NCBI GenBank assembly: GCA_934184665.1
Contig: CAKPSX010000022.1
Coordinates: 1 to 22,794, forward strand
Direction: 5' to 3'
Source of the DNA: an uncultured Clostridia bacterium
GTDB lineage: Bacteria > Bacillota > Clostridia > TANB77 > CAG-508
DNA: 22,794 nucleotides
Shown here: positions 1 to 8,105 of the stretch, piece by piece
Position numbering within the stretch: position 1 is the first letter of the stretch
Layout: each line of letters starts with the position of its first letter
Notes under the pieces: model-generated
Seen by the model: the letters and a program-made list of their open reading frames with translations, nothing else
Databases searched by the model: none
Told to the model about the DNA's origin: nothing
Translations under genes and position numbers: made by a program

Positions 1-81
1 TGGGAATAACTCTCTACATAATCTACTGAACTTTTCGCCATATATTCTCTTAATCTTTTTTAATTCATCTGATTGTGACAT
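1..81 (-). CDS. N-terminus of an uncharacterised protein, cut by the window edge
   Basis: An open frame begins with ATG at 81 and runs off the left edge, giving 27 residues that start MSQSDELKKIKRIYGEKF. A good RBS (AGGAG) precedes it. The RBS, the spacer and the first codons closely match those of the LRR gene that starts at 1988 (both have AGGAGA, then A/T-rich sequence with TATT, then ATG, CACAAT, AGATGAAT). The two starts therefore look like copies of one leader, although the proteins diverge after about 17 residues. There is no signal peptide. I cannot assign a function from this fragment. Confidence 0.65.
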   Translation of the reverse strand, partial: MSQSDELKKIKRIYGEKFSRLCRELFP

Positions 82-151
82 AATATTTTTCTCCTATTCA
101 TTTTATTTTTTTACAATTATATGATAACATTATTAAATTTACTTTTGTTAA

Positions 152-193
152 TTGTTACAAAAATATCATATAAATATAATATTTTTGTAACAA
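152..193. promoter_or_regulatory. 15-bp perfect dyad overlapping a candidate promoter
   Basis: The arms at 152-166 and 179-193 are perfect inverted repeats (TTGTTACAAAAATAT and its complement) separated by 12 bases. On the minus strand the right arm supplies a -35-like TTGTTA (193-188), followed after 17 bases by TATGAT (170-165), which reads toward the gene starting at 81. No T-run follows either arm, so an operator or mRNA structure fits better than a terminator. The role is inferred. Confidence 0.45.
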
Positions 194-225
194 TATGTGG
201 TATATAATCAATTGATAGTTATGCT

Positions 226-258
226 TTAAAAAAAGACTTACTATTTTTAGTAAGTCTT
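226..258 (-). terminator. Intrinsic terminator, probably the original fabI operon terminator
   Basis: An 11-bp perfect stem (233-243 with 248-258) with a 4-base loop is followed on the minus strand by a run of seven T (232-226). It now ends transcription coming from the LRR gene. The upstream arm plus flank (243-262) is repeated at 2042-2061, right after the fabI stop, where the second arm is missing. Confidence 0.8.
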
Positions 259-261
259 GAC

Positions 262-309
262 AGACTGTTGACAAAGTATATAAAAATATTTTGTTAAACA
301 GTCTTTTTT
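262..309 (+). terminator. Imperfect hairpin with T-run on the plus strand
   Basis: AGACTGTT at 262-269 pairs with AACAGTCT at 297-304. A further 5 bp pair inside (271-275 with 290-294), with a small bulge between. T304-T309 and more T-rich sequence follow on the plus strand. No plus-strand gene is visible upstream, so it may instead act on the minus strand as the first of two tandem hairpins after the LRR gene. Confidence 0.5.
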
Positions 310-329
310 CTTTTTTATTTTCTTAAGTA

Positions 330-1988
330 TTATTTGTTATCTATTGATTTGCCTTCATTAATATTTTCTTTGGTTTGTTCTTGCTCAATCTCATTTGCTT
401 GATTAACTTGTTCTGTTGTTATCCCTTGTGATAGTGCACATCTTAAAGCATCTTTTGAAAATATTTTTTTTGTACCTTTTTTAAGTCTCTTGTCTATAAA
501 AGTAGTATAGCCTCTTATTGTTTTTGCAAGATTGTTTAAAGCTAATTGTCTATGTATTATCTTTAATTTTGTTGTAGTTGAAAAATTTTGCATATCTCTG
601 CCAAGGAAGTTATTTCCAATACTTTGAACTTGTGGTAAGCTCAATCTTCTTAAAGCTTTATTTCCATATAGGCATCCCTTTCCAATACTTTGCACCTGTG
701 GTAAGTTAAATTCTGTCAAAGTTTTGTTGTTATATAAGAACCAATCTTTAATACTTTGAACTTGTGGTAAGTCCAATTCTGTTAAAGCTTCATTACAATG
801 TAGGAAGCTATCTCCAATACTTTGCGCTTGTGGTAAACTCAATCTTCTTAAACCTTTATTTTCACTTAAGAAGCAACCTTCAATACTTTGAACTTGTGGC
901 AACTCCAATTCTGCTAAAGCTTTATTGTGATCTAGGAAGTTACAACCGATGCTTTTAACTTGTGGTAGATGCAATTCTGTTAAATCATTATTCTGAAATA
1001 AGAAATTAAATCCAATGCTTTTAACCTCTGGTAAGTCCAATCCTTTTAAAGCTTTATTGTTAAATAAGAAACTATCTCCAACGATTTGTACTTGTGGTAA
1101 GTGCAATTCTGCTATGGCTTCATTGCCAGATATGAAACTATTTCCAACAATTTGAACCTGTGGTAAATCCAGTTCTGTTAAAGCTATGTTGCCACATAGG
1201 AAACTATTTCCTATACTTTGAACCTGTGGTAAACTCAATTCTTCTAAAACATTATTACTAATCAAGAAGTCTATTCCAATGCTTTTAACTTCTGGTAAGC
1301 TCAATCTTCTTAAAGCTTTATTTTTATATAAGAACAAATCTCCAATGTTTTGTACTTGTGGTAAATTCAATGCTGCTAAAGCTTTATCTGCAAATAGGAA
1401 CCCATTTCCAATACTTTGTACCTGTGGTAAGTTCAGCTCTGCTAAAGCTTTATCTGCAAATAGGAACCCATTTCCAATGCTTTGTACCTGTGGTAAGTCC
1501 AGTTTTGTTAAAGCTTTATTATAAGATAAGAAATTATCTCCAACGTTTTGTAATTCTTTATTTGTATATCCAACTATTTGATTGTCCTGGTCTAGTTCAA
1601 TTACAATTGGTTCCGAATTGCTAGCTTTATCATCTGCTCTTTTTTTATAAATAATTACAGATCTTTTGCCTTTTTCTTTATCTTCTCTTACTTCTATTTT
1701 CTCTATATCTGTTAGGTCATCAATAAATGAATCTACTTTACTATCATGTATTAAAGATTCTACCTTTTTATTTTTTAAATTAATTCTAAAATAATCACAT
1801 AATATTACTTCTTCAGGGTTTCCTATTTCCTGTACAATCCCATTTTCTATAACAATATTCTCTGGGCAATAATATCTTCCGTCTATCTTCAAATTATATT
1901 TATAATATTTACCATTTAATGCTAGAATATATCCTGATTTTTCTCCATATGTTTTTTTAGTTTCTTTTGATTCATCTAATTGTGCCAT
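330..1988 (-). CDS. Cytosolic leucine-rich-repeat protein (BspA-like LRR_5 type)
   Basis: The 552-residue protein has three parts. Residues 1-145 are a non-repetitive N-terminal region. From about residue 146 come one partial and 14 full repeats of 22 residues with the pattern LxxLxLPQVQSIGxxFLxxNKA. After about residue 466 a basic then Gln/Glu-rich tail follows, without repeats. There is no signal peptide, transmembrane segment or cell-wall sorting motif, so it probably stays in the cytosol. The repeat pattern is that of BspA-type LRRs, a fold generally used for protein binding; the ligand is unknown. The start is set by AGGAG about 12 bases upstream. It lies 75 bp after fabI with no complete terminator between them, so read-through from the fatty-acid operon is likely. 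Its position after one arm of the fabI terminator suggests a late insertion. Recognition of the repeat class is firm; the function is not known. Confidence 0.85.
   Translation of the reverse strand: MAQLDESKETKKTYGEKSGYILALNGKYYKYNLKIDGRYYCPENIVIENGIVQEIGNPEEVILCDYFRINLKNKKVESLIHDSKVDSFIDDLTDIEKIEVREDKEKGKRSVIIYKKRADDKASNSEPIVIELDQDNQIVGYTNKELQNVGDNFLSYNKALTKLDLPQVQSIGNGFLFADKALAELNLPQVQSIGNGFLFADKALAALNLPQVQNIGDLFLYKNKALRRLSLPEVKSIGIDFLISNNVLEELSLPQVQSIGNSFLCGNIALTELDLPQVQIVGNSFISGNEAIAELHLPQVQIVGDSFLFNNKALKGLDLPEVKSIGFNFLFQNNDLTELHLPQVKSIGCNFLDHNKALAELELPQVQSIEGCFLSENKGLRRLSLPQAQSIGDSFLHCNEALTELDLPQVQSIKDWFLYNNKTLTEFNLPQVQSIGKGCLYGNKALRRLSLPQVQSIGNNFLGRDMQNFSTTTKLKIIHRQLALNNLAKTIRGYTTFIDKRLKKGTKKIFSKDALRCALSQGITTEQVNQANEIEQEQTKENINEGKSIDNK
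591..1511 (-). repeat. Tandem 66-bp repeats encoding 22-residue LRR units
   Basis: About 14 in-frame copies of a 66-bp unit lie inside the LRR gene. Neighbouring copies near 1380-1510 are almost identical over a full unit, while other copies differ more. This mix indicates recent duplication or gene conversion, and copy number could change by slippage or recombination without breaking the frame. Confidence 0.85.
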
Positions 1989-2041
1989 AATACTTCTCTC
2001 CTATCCATCTTATTATTGTTAATCAATTTATAATTTTTATA

Positions 2042-2061
2042 ATTTTTAGTAAGTCTTAACA
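2042..2061. repeat. Orphan terminator arm, direct repeat of 243-262
   Basis: This 20-base stretch immediately after the fabI stop matches 243-262 with one mismatch. At 243-262 it forms the first arm of a complete terminator, but here no complementary arm follows. The two copies bracket the LRR gene like the duplicated ends of an insertion. Confidence 0.6.
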
Positions 2062-2063
2062 AA

Positions 2064-2837
2064 TTATACTCCCATTATATTATATCCGCTGTCCGCATAA
2101 ATGATTTGACCTGTTATTGCATCAGACATGTTGCTTAATAAAAATGCGGCAACATTTCCGACTTGTTCAATTGTAACATTTCGGTGTAATGGTGCTTTTT
2201 CTTCAACAACATTCAATATTGATGAGAAATCTTTTATCCCTTTTGCTGATAATGTTTTTATTGGTCCTGCAGATATTGCATTTACTCTTTTGCCTTCTTT
2301 TCCTAAGTCATTTGCTAAATATCTTACACTTGATTCAAGTGCAGCTTTTGCGACACCCATAACATTATAACCTGTTACAACTTTTTCTGAACCATAATAT
2401 GTTAGTGTAACTAAACTTGCATTTTCATTTAGGAAGTCTATTTCTCTTGCAATTCTCGCTGTTAGTACAAATGAATAACTGCTTACATCAATCGCACTTG
2501 CATAACCATTTTTACTTGTATAAATAAAATCATTGTTTAAATCTTCTGTTTCAGCTCTTGCAATTGAGTGTACAATTCCATCTATTTTTCCATTTTCTTC
2601 TTTTATTTTTGTAAATACTTCTCGAACAGCCTCGTCTTCTGATGCTTCGCTTAAAACATATGCTTTGCTATCTTGAAATTCTGATATTAATTCTTCTATT
2701 TTTTCTCTGTTTTTTTCTCCCCAATATGTAAAAATTAATTTTGCACCATTTTCATATGCTGATTTTGCTATTCCATAAGCTATGCTCCATTTATTTCTTA
2801 TTCCCATTATAAGGATTTTTTTATCTTTTAATAACAT
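2064..2837 (-). CDS. fabI: Enoyl-[acyl-carrier-protein] reductase FabI
   Basis: It carries out the last step of each elongation cycle, NAD(P)H-dependent reduction of trans-2-enoyl-ACP. The 257-residue length is normal for FabI. The divergent SDR cofactor motif is visible near the N-terminus (GIRNKWSIAYGIA, 12-24). The FabI-specific catalytic set Y147, Y157 and K164 lies in YYGSEKVVTGYNVMGVAK. This is the FabI class rather than the flavoprotein FabK common in some Firmicutes, so a triclosan-type binding pocket is expected. It is the last acyl-chain gene of the operon, with one base between its ATG and the accA stop, and its RBS AAGGAGG sits in the last accA codons. Only one arm of a terminator follows its stop. 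Confidence 0.95.
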   Translation of the reverse strand: MLLKDKKILIMGIRNKWSIAYGIAKSAYENGAKLIFTYWGEKNREKIEELISEFQDSKAYVLSEASEDEAVREVFTKIKEENGKIDGIVHSIARAETEDLNNDFIYTSKNGYASAIDVSSYSFVLTARIAREIDFLNENASLVTLTYYGSEKVVTGYNVMGVAKAALESSVRYLANDLGKEGKRVNAISAGPIKTLSAKGIKDFSSILNVVEEKAPLHRNVTIEQVGNVAAFLLSNMSDAITGQIIYADSGYNIMGV

Positions 2838-2838
2838 A

Positions 2839-3651
2839 TTATTCCTCCTTGTTCTTAAAGCCTTTTATTTCTCTAAATTTATTGTATCTATTTTCTACTA
2901 TTTCATTTTTTGTCATCTTTTTTAGTTCTATAGTATCTCTTTTTATTTCTGATTTCATTGCTTTTACTATATCCTTAAATGCATTTTCATCAACTTCTTT
3001 TGGCTCTTTTATTATTTTATCTATAATCTTAAATTCATATAAATCTTTTGCTGTTAATTTCATTTTTTCTGCCGCTTCTTTATATCTATTAGCATCTTTC
3101 CACAATATACTACTATACCCTTCAGGAGATAATATTGAATATATAGCATTTTCTAACATGTAAACCTTATTTGCAACGCCTATCGCTAATGCTCCTCCTG
3201 ATGAGCCTTCACCAATTACTATTGCAATTACAGGAACTTTTAATTTTGCCATCTCAAACATAGATTTAGCAATAGCTTCTCCTTGTCCTCTTTCTTCTGC
3301 ACCAATTCCTGGATATGCTCCTTTGGTATCAATAAAAGTAACTATTGGCCTATTAAATTTTTCTGCCTGTTTCATAAATCTTATAGCCTTTCTGTAACTC
3401 TCAGGATTAGGCATACCAAAATTTCTTTCAATATTTTCCTTTGTTGTTCTACCTTTTTGTTCTGCGATAATAGTATAACACAAATTATCCAATTTTGCTA
3501 GTCCACAAATAATAGATTTATCATCTTTATATAGTCTATCACCATGAAGTTCAATAAATTCGTCAAATATACACTCTATATACTCTATAGCTGTTTTTCT
3601 TTTAGGATTTCTTGCAATTTCAACTCTATCCCATGCTGATATATTATTCAT
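2839..3651 (-). CDS. accA: Acetyl-CoA carboxylase carboxyltransferase, alpha subunit
   Basis: With AccD it forms the carboxyltransferase that moves the carboxyl group from biotin on AccB to acetyl-CoA, making malonyl-CoA. The 270 residues are shorter than the E. coli protein (about 320) but typical of clostridial AccA. Crotonase-fold carboxyltransferase signatures are present: FIDTKGAYPGIGAEERGQGE for acyl-CoA binding and GEGSSGGALAIG for the oxyanion loop. Its start overlaps the accD end by 8 bp, and the RBS AAGGAGG lies in accD, so AccA and AccD are probably translated together in equal amounts. Confidence 0.95.
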   Translation of the reverse strand: MNNISAWDRVEIARNPKRKTAIEYIECIFDEFIELHGDRLYKDDKSIICGLAKLDNLCYTIIAEQKGRTTKENIERNFGMPNPESYRKAIRFMKQAEKFNRPIVTFIDTKGAYPGIGAEERGQGEAIAKSMFEMAKLKVPVIAIVIGEGSSGGALAIGVANKVYMLENAIYSILSPEGYSSILWKDANRYKEAAEKMKLTAKDLYEFKIIDKIIKEPKEVDENAFKDIVKAMKSEIKRDTIELKKMTKNEIVENRYNKFREIKGFKNKEE

Positions 3652-4501
3652 TAGAAATTCCTCCTTTGTGGTACTGAATCAATTTATAGATAATTTCCTT
3701 CATTTCTTCTCTTTCAACTATTTTATCGATAAAACCATGTTCTAACAAAAATTCAGATGTTTGAAATCCATCTGGTAAATTTTCGCCAATAGTTTGTTCT
3801 ATTACTCTTTGCCCAGCAAAGCCAATCATCGCTCCTGGCTCTGCTAATATTATATCTCCTAAACTTGCAAAAGAAGCTGTAACACCACCATATGTTGGGT
3901 CTGTTAAAACAGATATATATAATAATCCTGCTTCATCTAACTTAGTTAATGCAGATGTTGTTTTTGCCATTTGCATAAGTGATATTATCCCTTCTTGCAT
4001 TCTAGCACCACCAGATGTACAAAATATAATTAATGGTAATTTTTGTTGTATAGCTTGTTCTATACTATAAGTTATTTTTTCACCAACAACTGCTCCCATA
4101 CTACCCATTAAAAATCCACTATCCATAATACATATAACAACTTTTTCACCATATATTTTTCCTGTTCCACAAGCTACCGCTTCTTCTAATTTAGTTTTCT
4201 CTCTCAATACTTTTAATTTATTTGGATAATCTTCTAACTCTAATGGGTTTGTTGTATCTATATTTAATTCAAACCTTTTATAAGTTCCTTCATCTATTAT
4301 TAATTCAATTCTTTTCCCAATATGCATTCTGAAATAATGGCCACAATTAGGGCAAATACTGTAATTGTTTCTTACAGTTTCTTTATATACTATTTCTTTA
4401 CACTTGTCACATTTAATCCATTTTCCAACTGGAATATCTATATTTGTTTTTTTATTATAAATTCCTTTATTCTCTCTTTTCTTTATTTTATCTACAATCA
4501 T
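3644..4501 (-). CDS. accD: Acetyl-CoA carboxylase carboxyltransferase, beta subunit
   Basis: This is the partner of AccA. The N-terminal zinc ribbon has C31, C34, C50 and C53 (CDKC and CPNCG), and the crotonase-like domain follows, with the glycine-rich segment TSGGARMQEG. The 285-residue length is normal. Its ATG overlaps the accC stop as ATGA, with GGAG eight bases upstream inside accC. This gives tight translational coupling within the acc block. Confidence 0.95.
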   Translation of the reverse strand: MIVDKIKKRENKGIYNKKTNIDIPVGKWIKCDKCKEIVYKETVRNNYSICPNCGHYFRMHIGKRIELIIDEGTYKRFELNIDTTNPLELEDYPNKLKVLREKTKLEEAVACGTGKIYGEKVVICIMDSGFLMGSMGAVVGEKITYSIEQAIQQKLPLIIFCTSGGARMQEGIISLMQMAKTTSALTKLDEAGLLYISVLTDPTYGGVTASFASLGDIILAEPGAMIGFAGQRVIEQTIGENLPDGFQTSEFLLEHGFIDKIVEREEMKEIIYKLIQYHKGGISNE

Positions 4502-5838
4502 TTTATTATCTCCTCTTCAATAAATGATGTATCATATTTACCTCTAATAAAATTAGGATTTCTTATAATATCAAAAAGAAAATCCCTATTTGTATCTACT
4601 CCATCTATTACTAATTCCTCTAATGCTCTTTTCATTTTACTAATTGCTTCATTTCTGTTTGTTCCATGTACAATTATTTTTGCAATCATTGAATCATAAT
4701 ATGGTGGAATTGTATATCCACTATATATTGCAGTATCTATTCTTATTCCATTTCCACCTGGCAAATTTATCTCTTTTATCAGACCTGGTGATGGCATGAA
4801 ATTTTTGTTCGGATTTTCAGCATTTATTCTACATTCTATTGAATGACCTCTAAATTCAATATCTTTTTGTTTATATTTAAGTATTTCTCCACCTGCAATT
4901 CTTATCTGTTCTTTTACTAAGTCTATACCTGTTCGCATTTCTGTTATTGGATGTTCTACTTGAATTCTTGTATTCATTTCCATAAAGTAAAAGTTTTTAT
5001 CACTATCAACCAAAAATTCAACTGTACCACAACTTGTATATCCTGCAACTTTTGCAACCTTTACAGCCATATTTCCCATTTTACTTCTAAGTCTTTCATC
5101 TATTATTGTTGATGGAGTTTCTTCAATTACTTTTTGATGTTTCCTTTGAATTGTACAATCTCTTTCTCCTAAATGTATAACATTTCCGTGCTCATCTGCT
5201 AAAATCTGTATTTCTACATGTCTAGGATTTTTTATATATTTTTCAATATATATTTCATCATCATTAAATGAATTTTTAGCCTCTTGTTTAACAATATTAT
5301 AATTCAATTCTAATTCTTGGAATGAGTTTACTATTCTTATACCTTTTCCTCCACCACCAGCAGAAGCTTTTAATAAAACTGGATAACCTATTTTCTCACA
5401 AACCATTATCGCAGATTTTAAATCTTTTATACTTCCATCAGAACCTGGAATAACAGGTATTCCTTCCTTTTTCATCAATTCTTTACTATTAGATTTATTC
5501 CCAAGTAATTCTATTACATTTGAACTAGGTCCAATAAATTTTATATTTGATTCTTCACATATTTTCGCGAATTGAGAATTTTCAGACAAAAAGCCGAAGC
5601 CTGGATGAATACTATCTGCTTTTGTTATATTTGCAGCTTCTATTATATTTTTTATATTTAAATAACTTTGTTTTGAATTAGCTGGTCCTATACATATTGC
5701 CTCATCTGCAAGTTTAGTATGTAATGCATTTTTGTCTACTTCCGAATATACTGCTACAGTTTTTATATTCATTTCTTTACATGCTCTAATTATACGAACA
5801 GCTATTTCTCCTCTATTGGCAATTAGTATTTTATTCAT
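4498..5838 (-). CDS. accC: Biotin carboxylase subunit of acetyl-CoA carboxylase
   Basis: It carboxylates the biotin on AccB using ATP and bicarbonate. The 446-residue protein has the expected order: N-terminal domain (ILIANRGEIAVRI), ATP-grasp domain with the glycine-rich loop GGGGKG at 161-166, metal-binding E287 and N289, catalytic R291 in EMNTRIQVEHPITE, and the C-terminal domain. It is a stand-alone biotin carboxylase, not pyruvate carboxylase, because there is no carboxyltransferase or biotinyl domain and the neighbours are accB, accD and accA. The gap to fabZ is 29 bp, with a GGAAAGGG-type RBS. Confidence 0.96.
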   Translation of the reverse strand: MNKILIANRGEIAVRIIRACKEMNIKTVAVYSEVDKNALHTKLADEAICIGPANSKQSYLNIKNIIEAANITKADSIHPGFGFLSENSQFAKICEESNIKFIGPSSNVIELLGNKSNSKELMKKEGIPVIPGSDGSIKDLKSAIMVCEKIGYPVLLKASAGGGGKGIRIVNSFQELELNYNIVKQEAKNSFNDDEIYIEKYIKNPRHVEIQILADEHGNVIHLGERDCTIQRKHQKVIEETPSTIIDERLRSKMGNMAVKVAKVAGYTSCGTVEFLVDSDKNFYFMEMNTRIQVEHPITEMRTGIDLVKEQIRIAGGEILKYKQKDIEFRGHSIECRINAENPNKNFMPSPGLIKEINLPGGNGIRIDTAIYSGYTIPPYYDSMIAKIIVHGTNRNEAISKMKRALEELVIDGVDTNRDFLFDIIRNPNFIRGKYDTSFIEEEIIK

Positions 5839-5867
5839 TTTGTAATCTTCCCTTTCCTAAATTGTAA

Positions 5868-6296
5868 TTATTTTTCAACAACAGCAAATGTAAGTTCACC
5901 TTTTGCTACAACATCTCCATTTACTGTTGCAATTCCTTCTCCTACACCAATAGGCCCTTTCTTTTTTATTATTCTAACTTCTAGTTTTAATCTATCTCCT
6001 GGTGTAACCATTTTTTTAAATTTCATTTTATCAATTCCACCAAAAAGAGCATTTTTGCCTTTATTTTCTTCTAATGATAATATTGCAACTGCACCTGTTT
6101 GCGCTAATGCTTCTGTTATAAGCACTCCTGGCATAATAGGATTTCCAGGGAAATGCCCTTTAAAATACCACTCACTTTCATTCACATTTTTATATGCAAT
6201 AGCCATTTCTCCAGATATATATTCCTCCACTTCATCTATCATCAAAAATGGTTCTCTTTGTGGTATGATTCTCTTTATTTCTTCTTTACTTAACAT
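5868..6296 (-). CDS. fabZ: 3-hydroxyacyl-ACP dehydratase FabZ
   Basis: It dehydrates 3-hydroxyacyl-ACP to trans-2-enoyl-ACP. The 142 residues form a single hot-dog domain, with catalytic H48 in GHFPGNPIMPGVL and E62 in ITEALAQTG, both at the canonical spacing. FabZ rather than FabA is indicated by the length, the sequence and the lack of a FabB partner. The gene sits between accB and accC with short gaps of 15 and 29 bp. Its last codons and stop lie in a 20-base sequence repeated exactly downstream of fabG (8079-8098). Confidence 0.95.
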   Translation of the reverse strand: MLSKEEIKRIIPQREPFLMIDEVEEYISGEMAIAYKNVNESEWYFKGHFPGNPIMPGVLITEALAQTGAVAILSLEENKGKNALFGGIDKMKFKKMVTPGDRLKLEVRIIKKKGPIGVGEGIATVNGDVVAKGELTFAVVEK

Positions 6297-6311
6297 ATTA
6301 TAAATTCCTCT

Positions 6312-6731
6312 CTACTCAATTATAAATAACTCTGTTCCGTATTCTACTGCATCTCCATCTTTTACAAGAATGTCTTTTATTTTTCCATTAAATTCTGACT
6401 CAATTTCATTCATGAGTTTCATTGCTTCAATTATACAAAGTGTTTCTCCTTTTTTTATTTCTTTTCCAATCTCAACATATTGTGCTGAGGTTGGAGAAGG
6501 TTTTAAATAAAACGTTCCTACCATAGGTGATTTCACTATATTACATTTGTCTGACTTAATATCTATTTTTTCTGGTACATCTATGACATTACTTTCTTTT
6601 TCAGTTATATTTGATGTTTTCTCTTCTCTTGTCATACTGATTTTTGTTCCATCTGGAAAGTTTATATCAAGGCTTGAAAGTTTTGAATTCCCCATATCTT
6701 CTATTAATTGTTTTATTTTATCATAATCCAT
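6312..6731 (-). CDS. accB: Biotin carboxyl carrier protein of acetyl-CoA carboxylase
   Basis: It carries the biotin shuttled between AccC and AccAD. The 139-residue protein has an N-terminal assembly segment, a flexible middle region (about 35-65) and a C-terminal biotinyl domain. The biotin acceptor is K105 in EAMKLMNEI, and the SPMVGTFY strand is typical. Its ATG directly follows the fabF stop (TAAATG), and only a weak GGGG stands as an RBS, which points to coupled translation. The ligase that would biotinylate K105 is encoded in the same operon at 9909-10487. Confidence 0.95.
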   Translation of the reverse strand: MDYDKIKQLIEDMGNSKLSSLDINFPDGTKISMTREEKTSNITEKESNVIDVPEKIDIKSDKCNIVKSPMVGTFYLKPSPTSAQYVEIGKEIKKGETLCIIEAMKLMNEIESEFNGKIKDILVKDGDAVEYGTELFIIE

Positions 6732-7973
6732 TTACTTGTTACCCCATTTCTTGAATATTATACTTGCATTATGGCCACCAAACCCTAAAGAGTTTGACAT
6801 TACTATATCTAGTTTTGACTTTCTTATTTCATTTGGGACTATGTCTAAATCACATTCTTCATCTTTTTCTTTGTAATTTATTGTTGGAGGTATAATCTGA
6901 TTTTCAATTGCTTTTAAACACATTATTGCCTCAACACTGCCTGCAGCTCCAAGTAGATGACCAGTGTTTCCTTTTGTAGAACTTACCATTAATTCTTTTG
7001 AATGTTCTCCAAATGCTGATTTTATTGCTAATGTTTCAATTGAATCATTTAGATGTGTTGATGTACCATGTGCATTTATATATTGGATTTCATCTGGCTC
7101 TATCTTTGCACTTGATATCGCTCTCAACATTGCACTTTTTGCACCTTCTCCATTAGGACATGGTGATGTTATATGATATGCATCTGTTGTTGAACCATAT
7201 CCGATTATTTCTCCATAAATTTTTGCACCTCTTTCTAAAGCGTGTTCAAGCTCTTCTAATACTATAATTCCAGCTCCCTCTCCCATTACGAAACCATTTC
7301 TTTCTTTATCAAATGGAATACTTGCTCTATTTTTATCAGTACTACTTGATAATGCTTTCATATTTTCGAATCCTGCAATACCTACTTCACATATTGCTGC
7401 TTCTGTTCCACCAGCAATTATTACATCTTCTTCACCAAGTTTTATTGTTTTAAATGCCTCTCCTATAGCATGTGTTGATGAACTACATGCTGTAACTATT
7501 CCCATAGATTCACCTTTAAAACCAAATTCAATTGCAACATTACCTGAAGGCATATTTGCAATAGACATTGGTATAAACATTGGAGATACTCTTTTATTTC
7601 CTTTTTCAAAATTTACTTCACATTGTTCTTGTATTGTAGTTAGTCCAGCAATTCCTGAGCTAACAAATGTTCCAACTCTATTAAAATCTGTATTTTCTTT
7701 TGTTATACCCGAATCTTTTACAGCTTCTCTACTTGCAATAATTGCAAACTGTGATGATCTATCAAGCCTTTTCGCCTGTTTAATCTCAAAGTAATCTAAT
7801 GGGTTATAATTTTTTACTTCTGCATCTAATTTAGTCTTAAAATTCGTATTATCAAAAAGTGTAATCTCATCAATACCGCATTTTTTCTCTTCTATACTTT
7901 TCCATGTTTCTTTTACATTATTACCAATTGGAGTAATTGCTCCTAATCCTGTTATTACAACTCTTCTTTTCAT
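6732..7973 (-). CDS. fabF: 3-oxoacyl-ACP synthase II FabF
   Basis: This condensing enzyme elongates acyl-ACP with malonyl-ACP. The 413-residue length is normal. The Cys-His-His triad is complete: C163 in TACSSSTHAIG, H302 in NAHGTST and H339 in GNTGHLLGAAG, with K334 nearby. It is the only condensing enzyme in the cluster, since FabH is absent. Its RBS is AAGGAAGG. The 132 bp between it and fabG are unusual for this operon and hold the left fabG-flanking inverted repeat. Confidence 0.96.
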   Translation of the reverse strand: MKRRVVITGLGAITPIGNNVKETWKSIEEKKCGIDEITLFDNTNFKTKLDAEVKNYNPLDYFEIKQAKRLDRSSQFAIIASREAVKDSGITKENTDFNRVGTFVSSGIAGLTTIQEQCEVNFEKGNKRVSPMFIPMSIANMPSGNVAIEFGFKGESMGIVTACSSSTHAIGEAFKTIKLGEEDVIIAGGTEAAICEVGIAGFENMKALSSSTDKNRASIPFDKERNGFVMGEGAGIIVLEELEHALERGAKIYGEIIGYGSTTDAYHITSPCPNGEGAKSAMLRAISSAKIEPDEIQYINAHGTSTHLNDSIETLAIKSAFGEHSKELMVSSTKGNTGHLLGAAGSVEAIMCLKAIENQIIPPTINYKEKDEECDLDIVPNEIRKSKLDIVMSNSLGFGGHNASIIFKKWGNK

Positions 7974-8037
7974 AAATTCTTGCCTTCCTTTCTTGGTTTT
8001 GAAAATTTAGATATTTTTATAATTATAACTTTGGCTT

Positions 8038-8095
8038 AGATATGTAACCGCATTTTAAATGAAATCTGACGCTGCTCAAAATTGTAATTATTTTT
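8038..8095. repeat. Left 58-bp inverted repeat flanking fabG
   Basis: The reverse complement matches 8865-8922 at about 52 of 58 positions. The runs TCAGATTTCATTTAAAA and GCGGTTACATATCT are identical in both copies, and most differences fall in one 8-base block. It begins 10 bp beyond the fabG stop. The part at 8079-8095 also belongs to a 20-base sequence shared exactly with the end of fabZ (5859-5878). Confidence 0.85.
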
Positions 8096-8105
8096 CAAGA
8101 ATATA

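Noticed and set aside
591..1511. CRISPR array
   Set aside because: The repeats are in frame, 66 bp long without unique spacers, and encode a regular LRR pattern.
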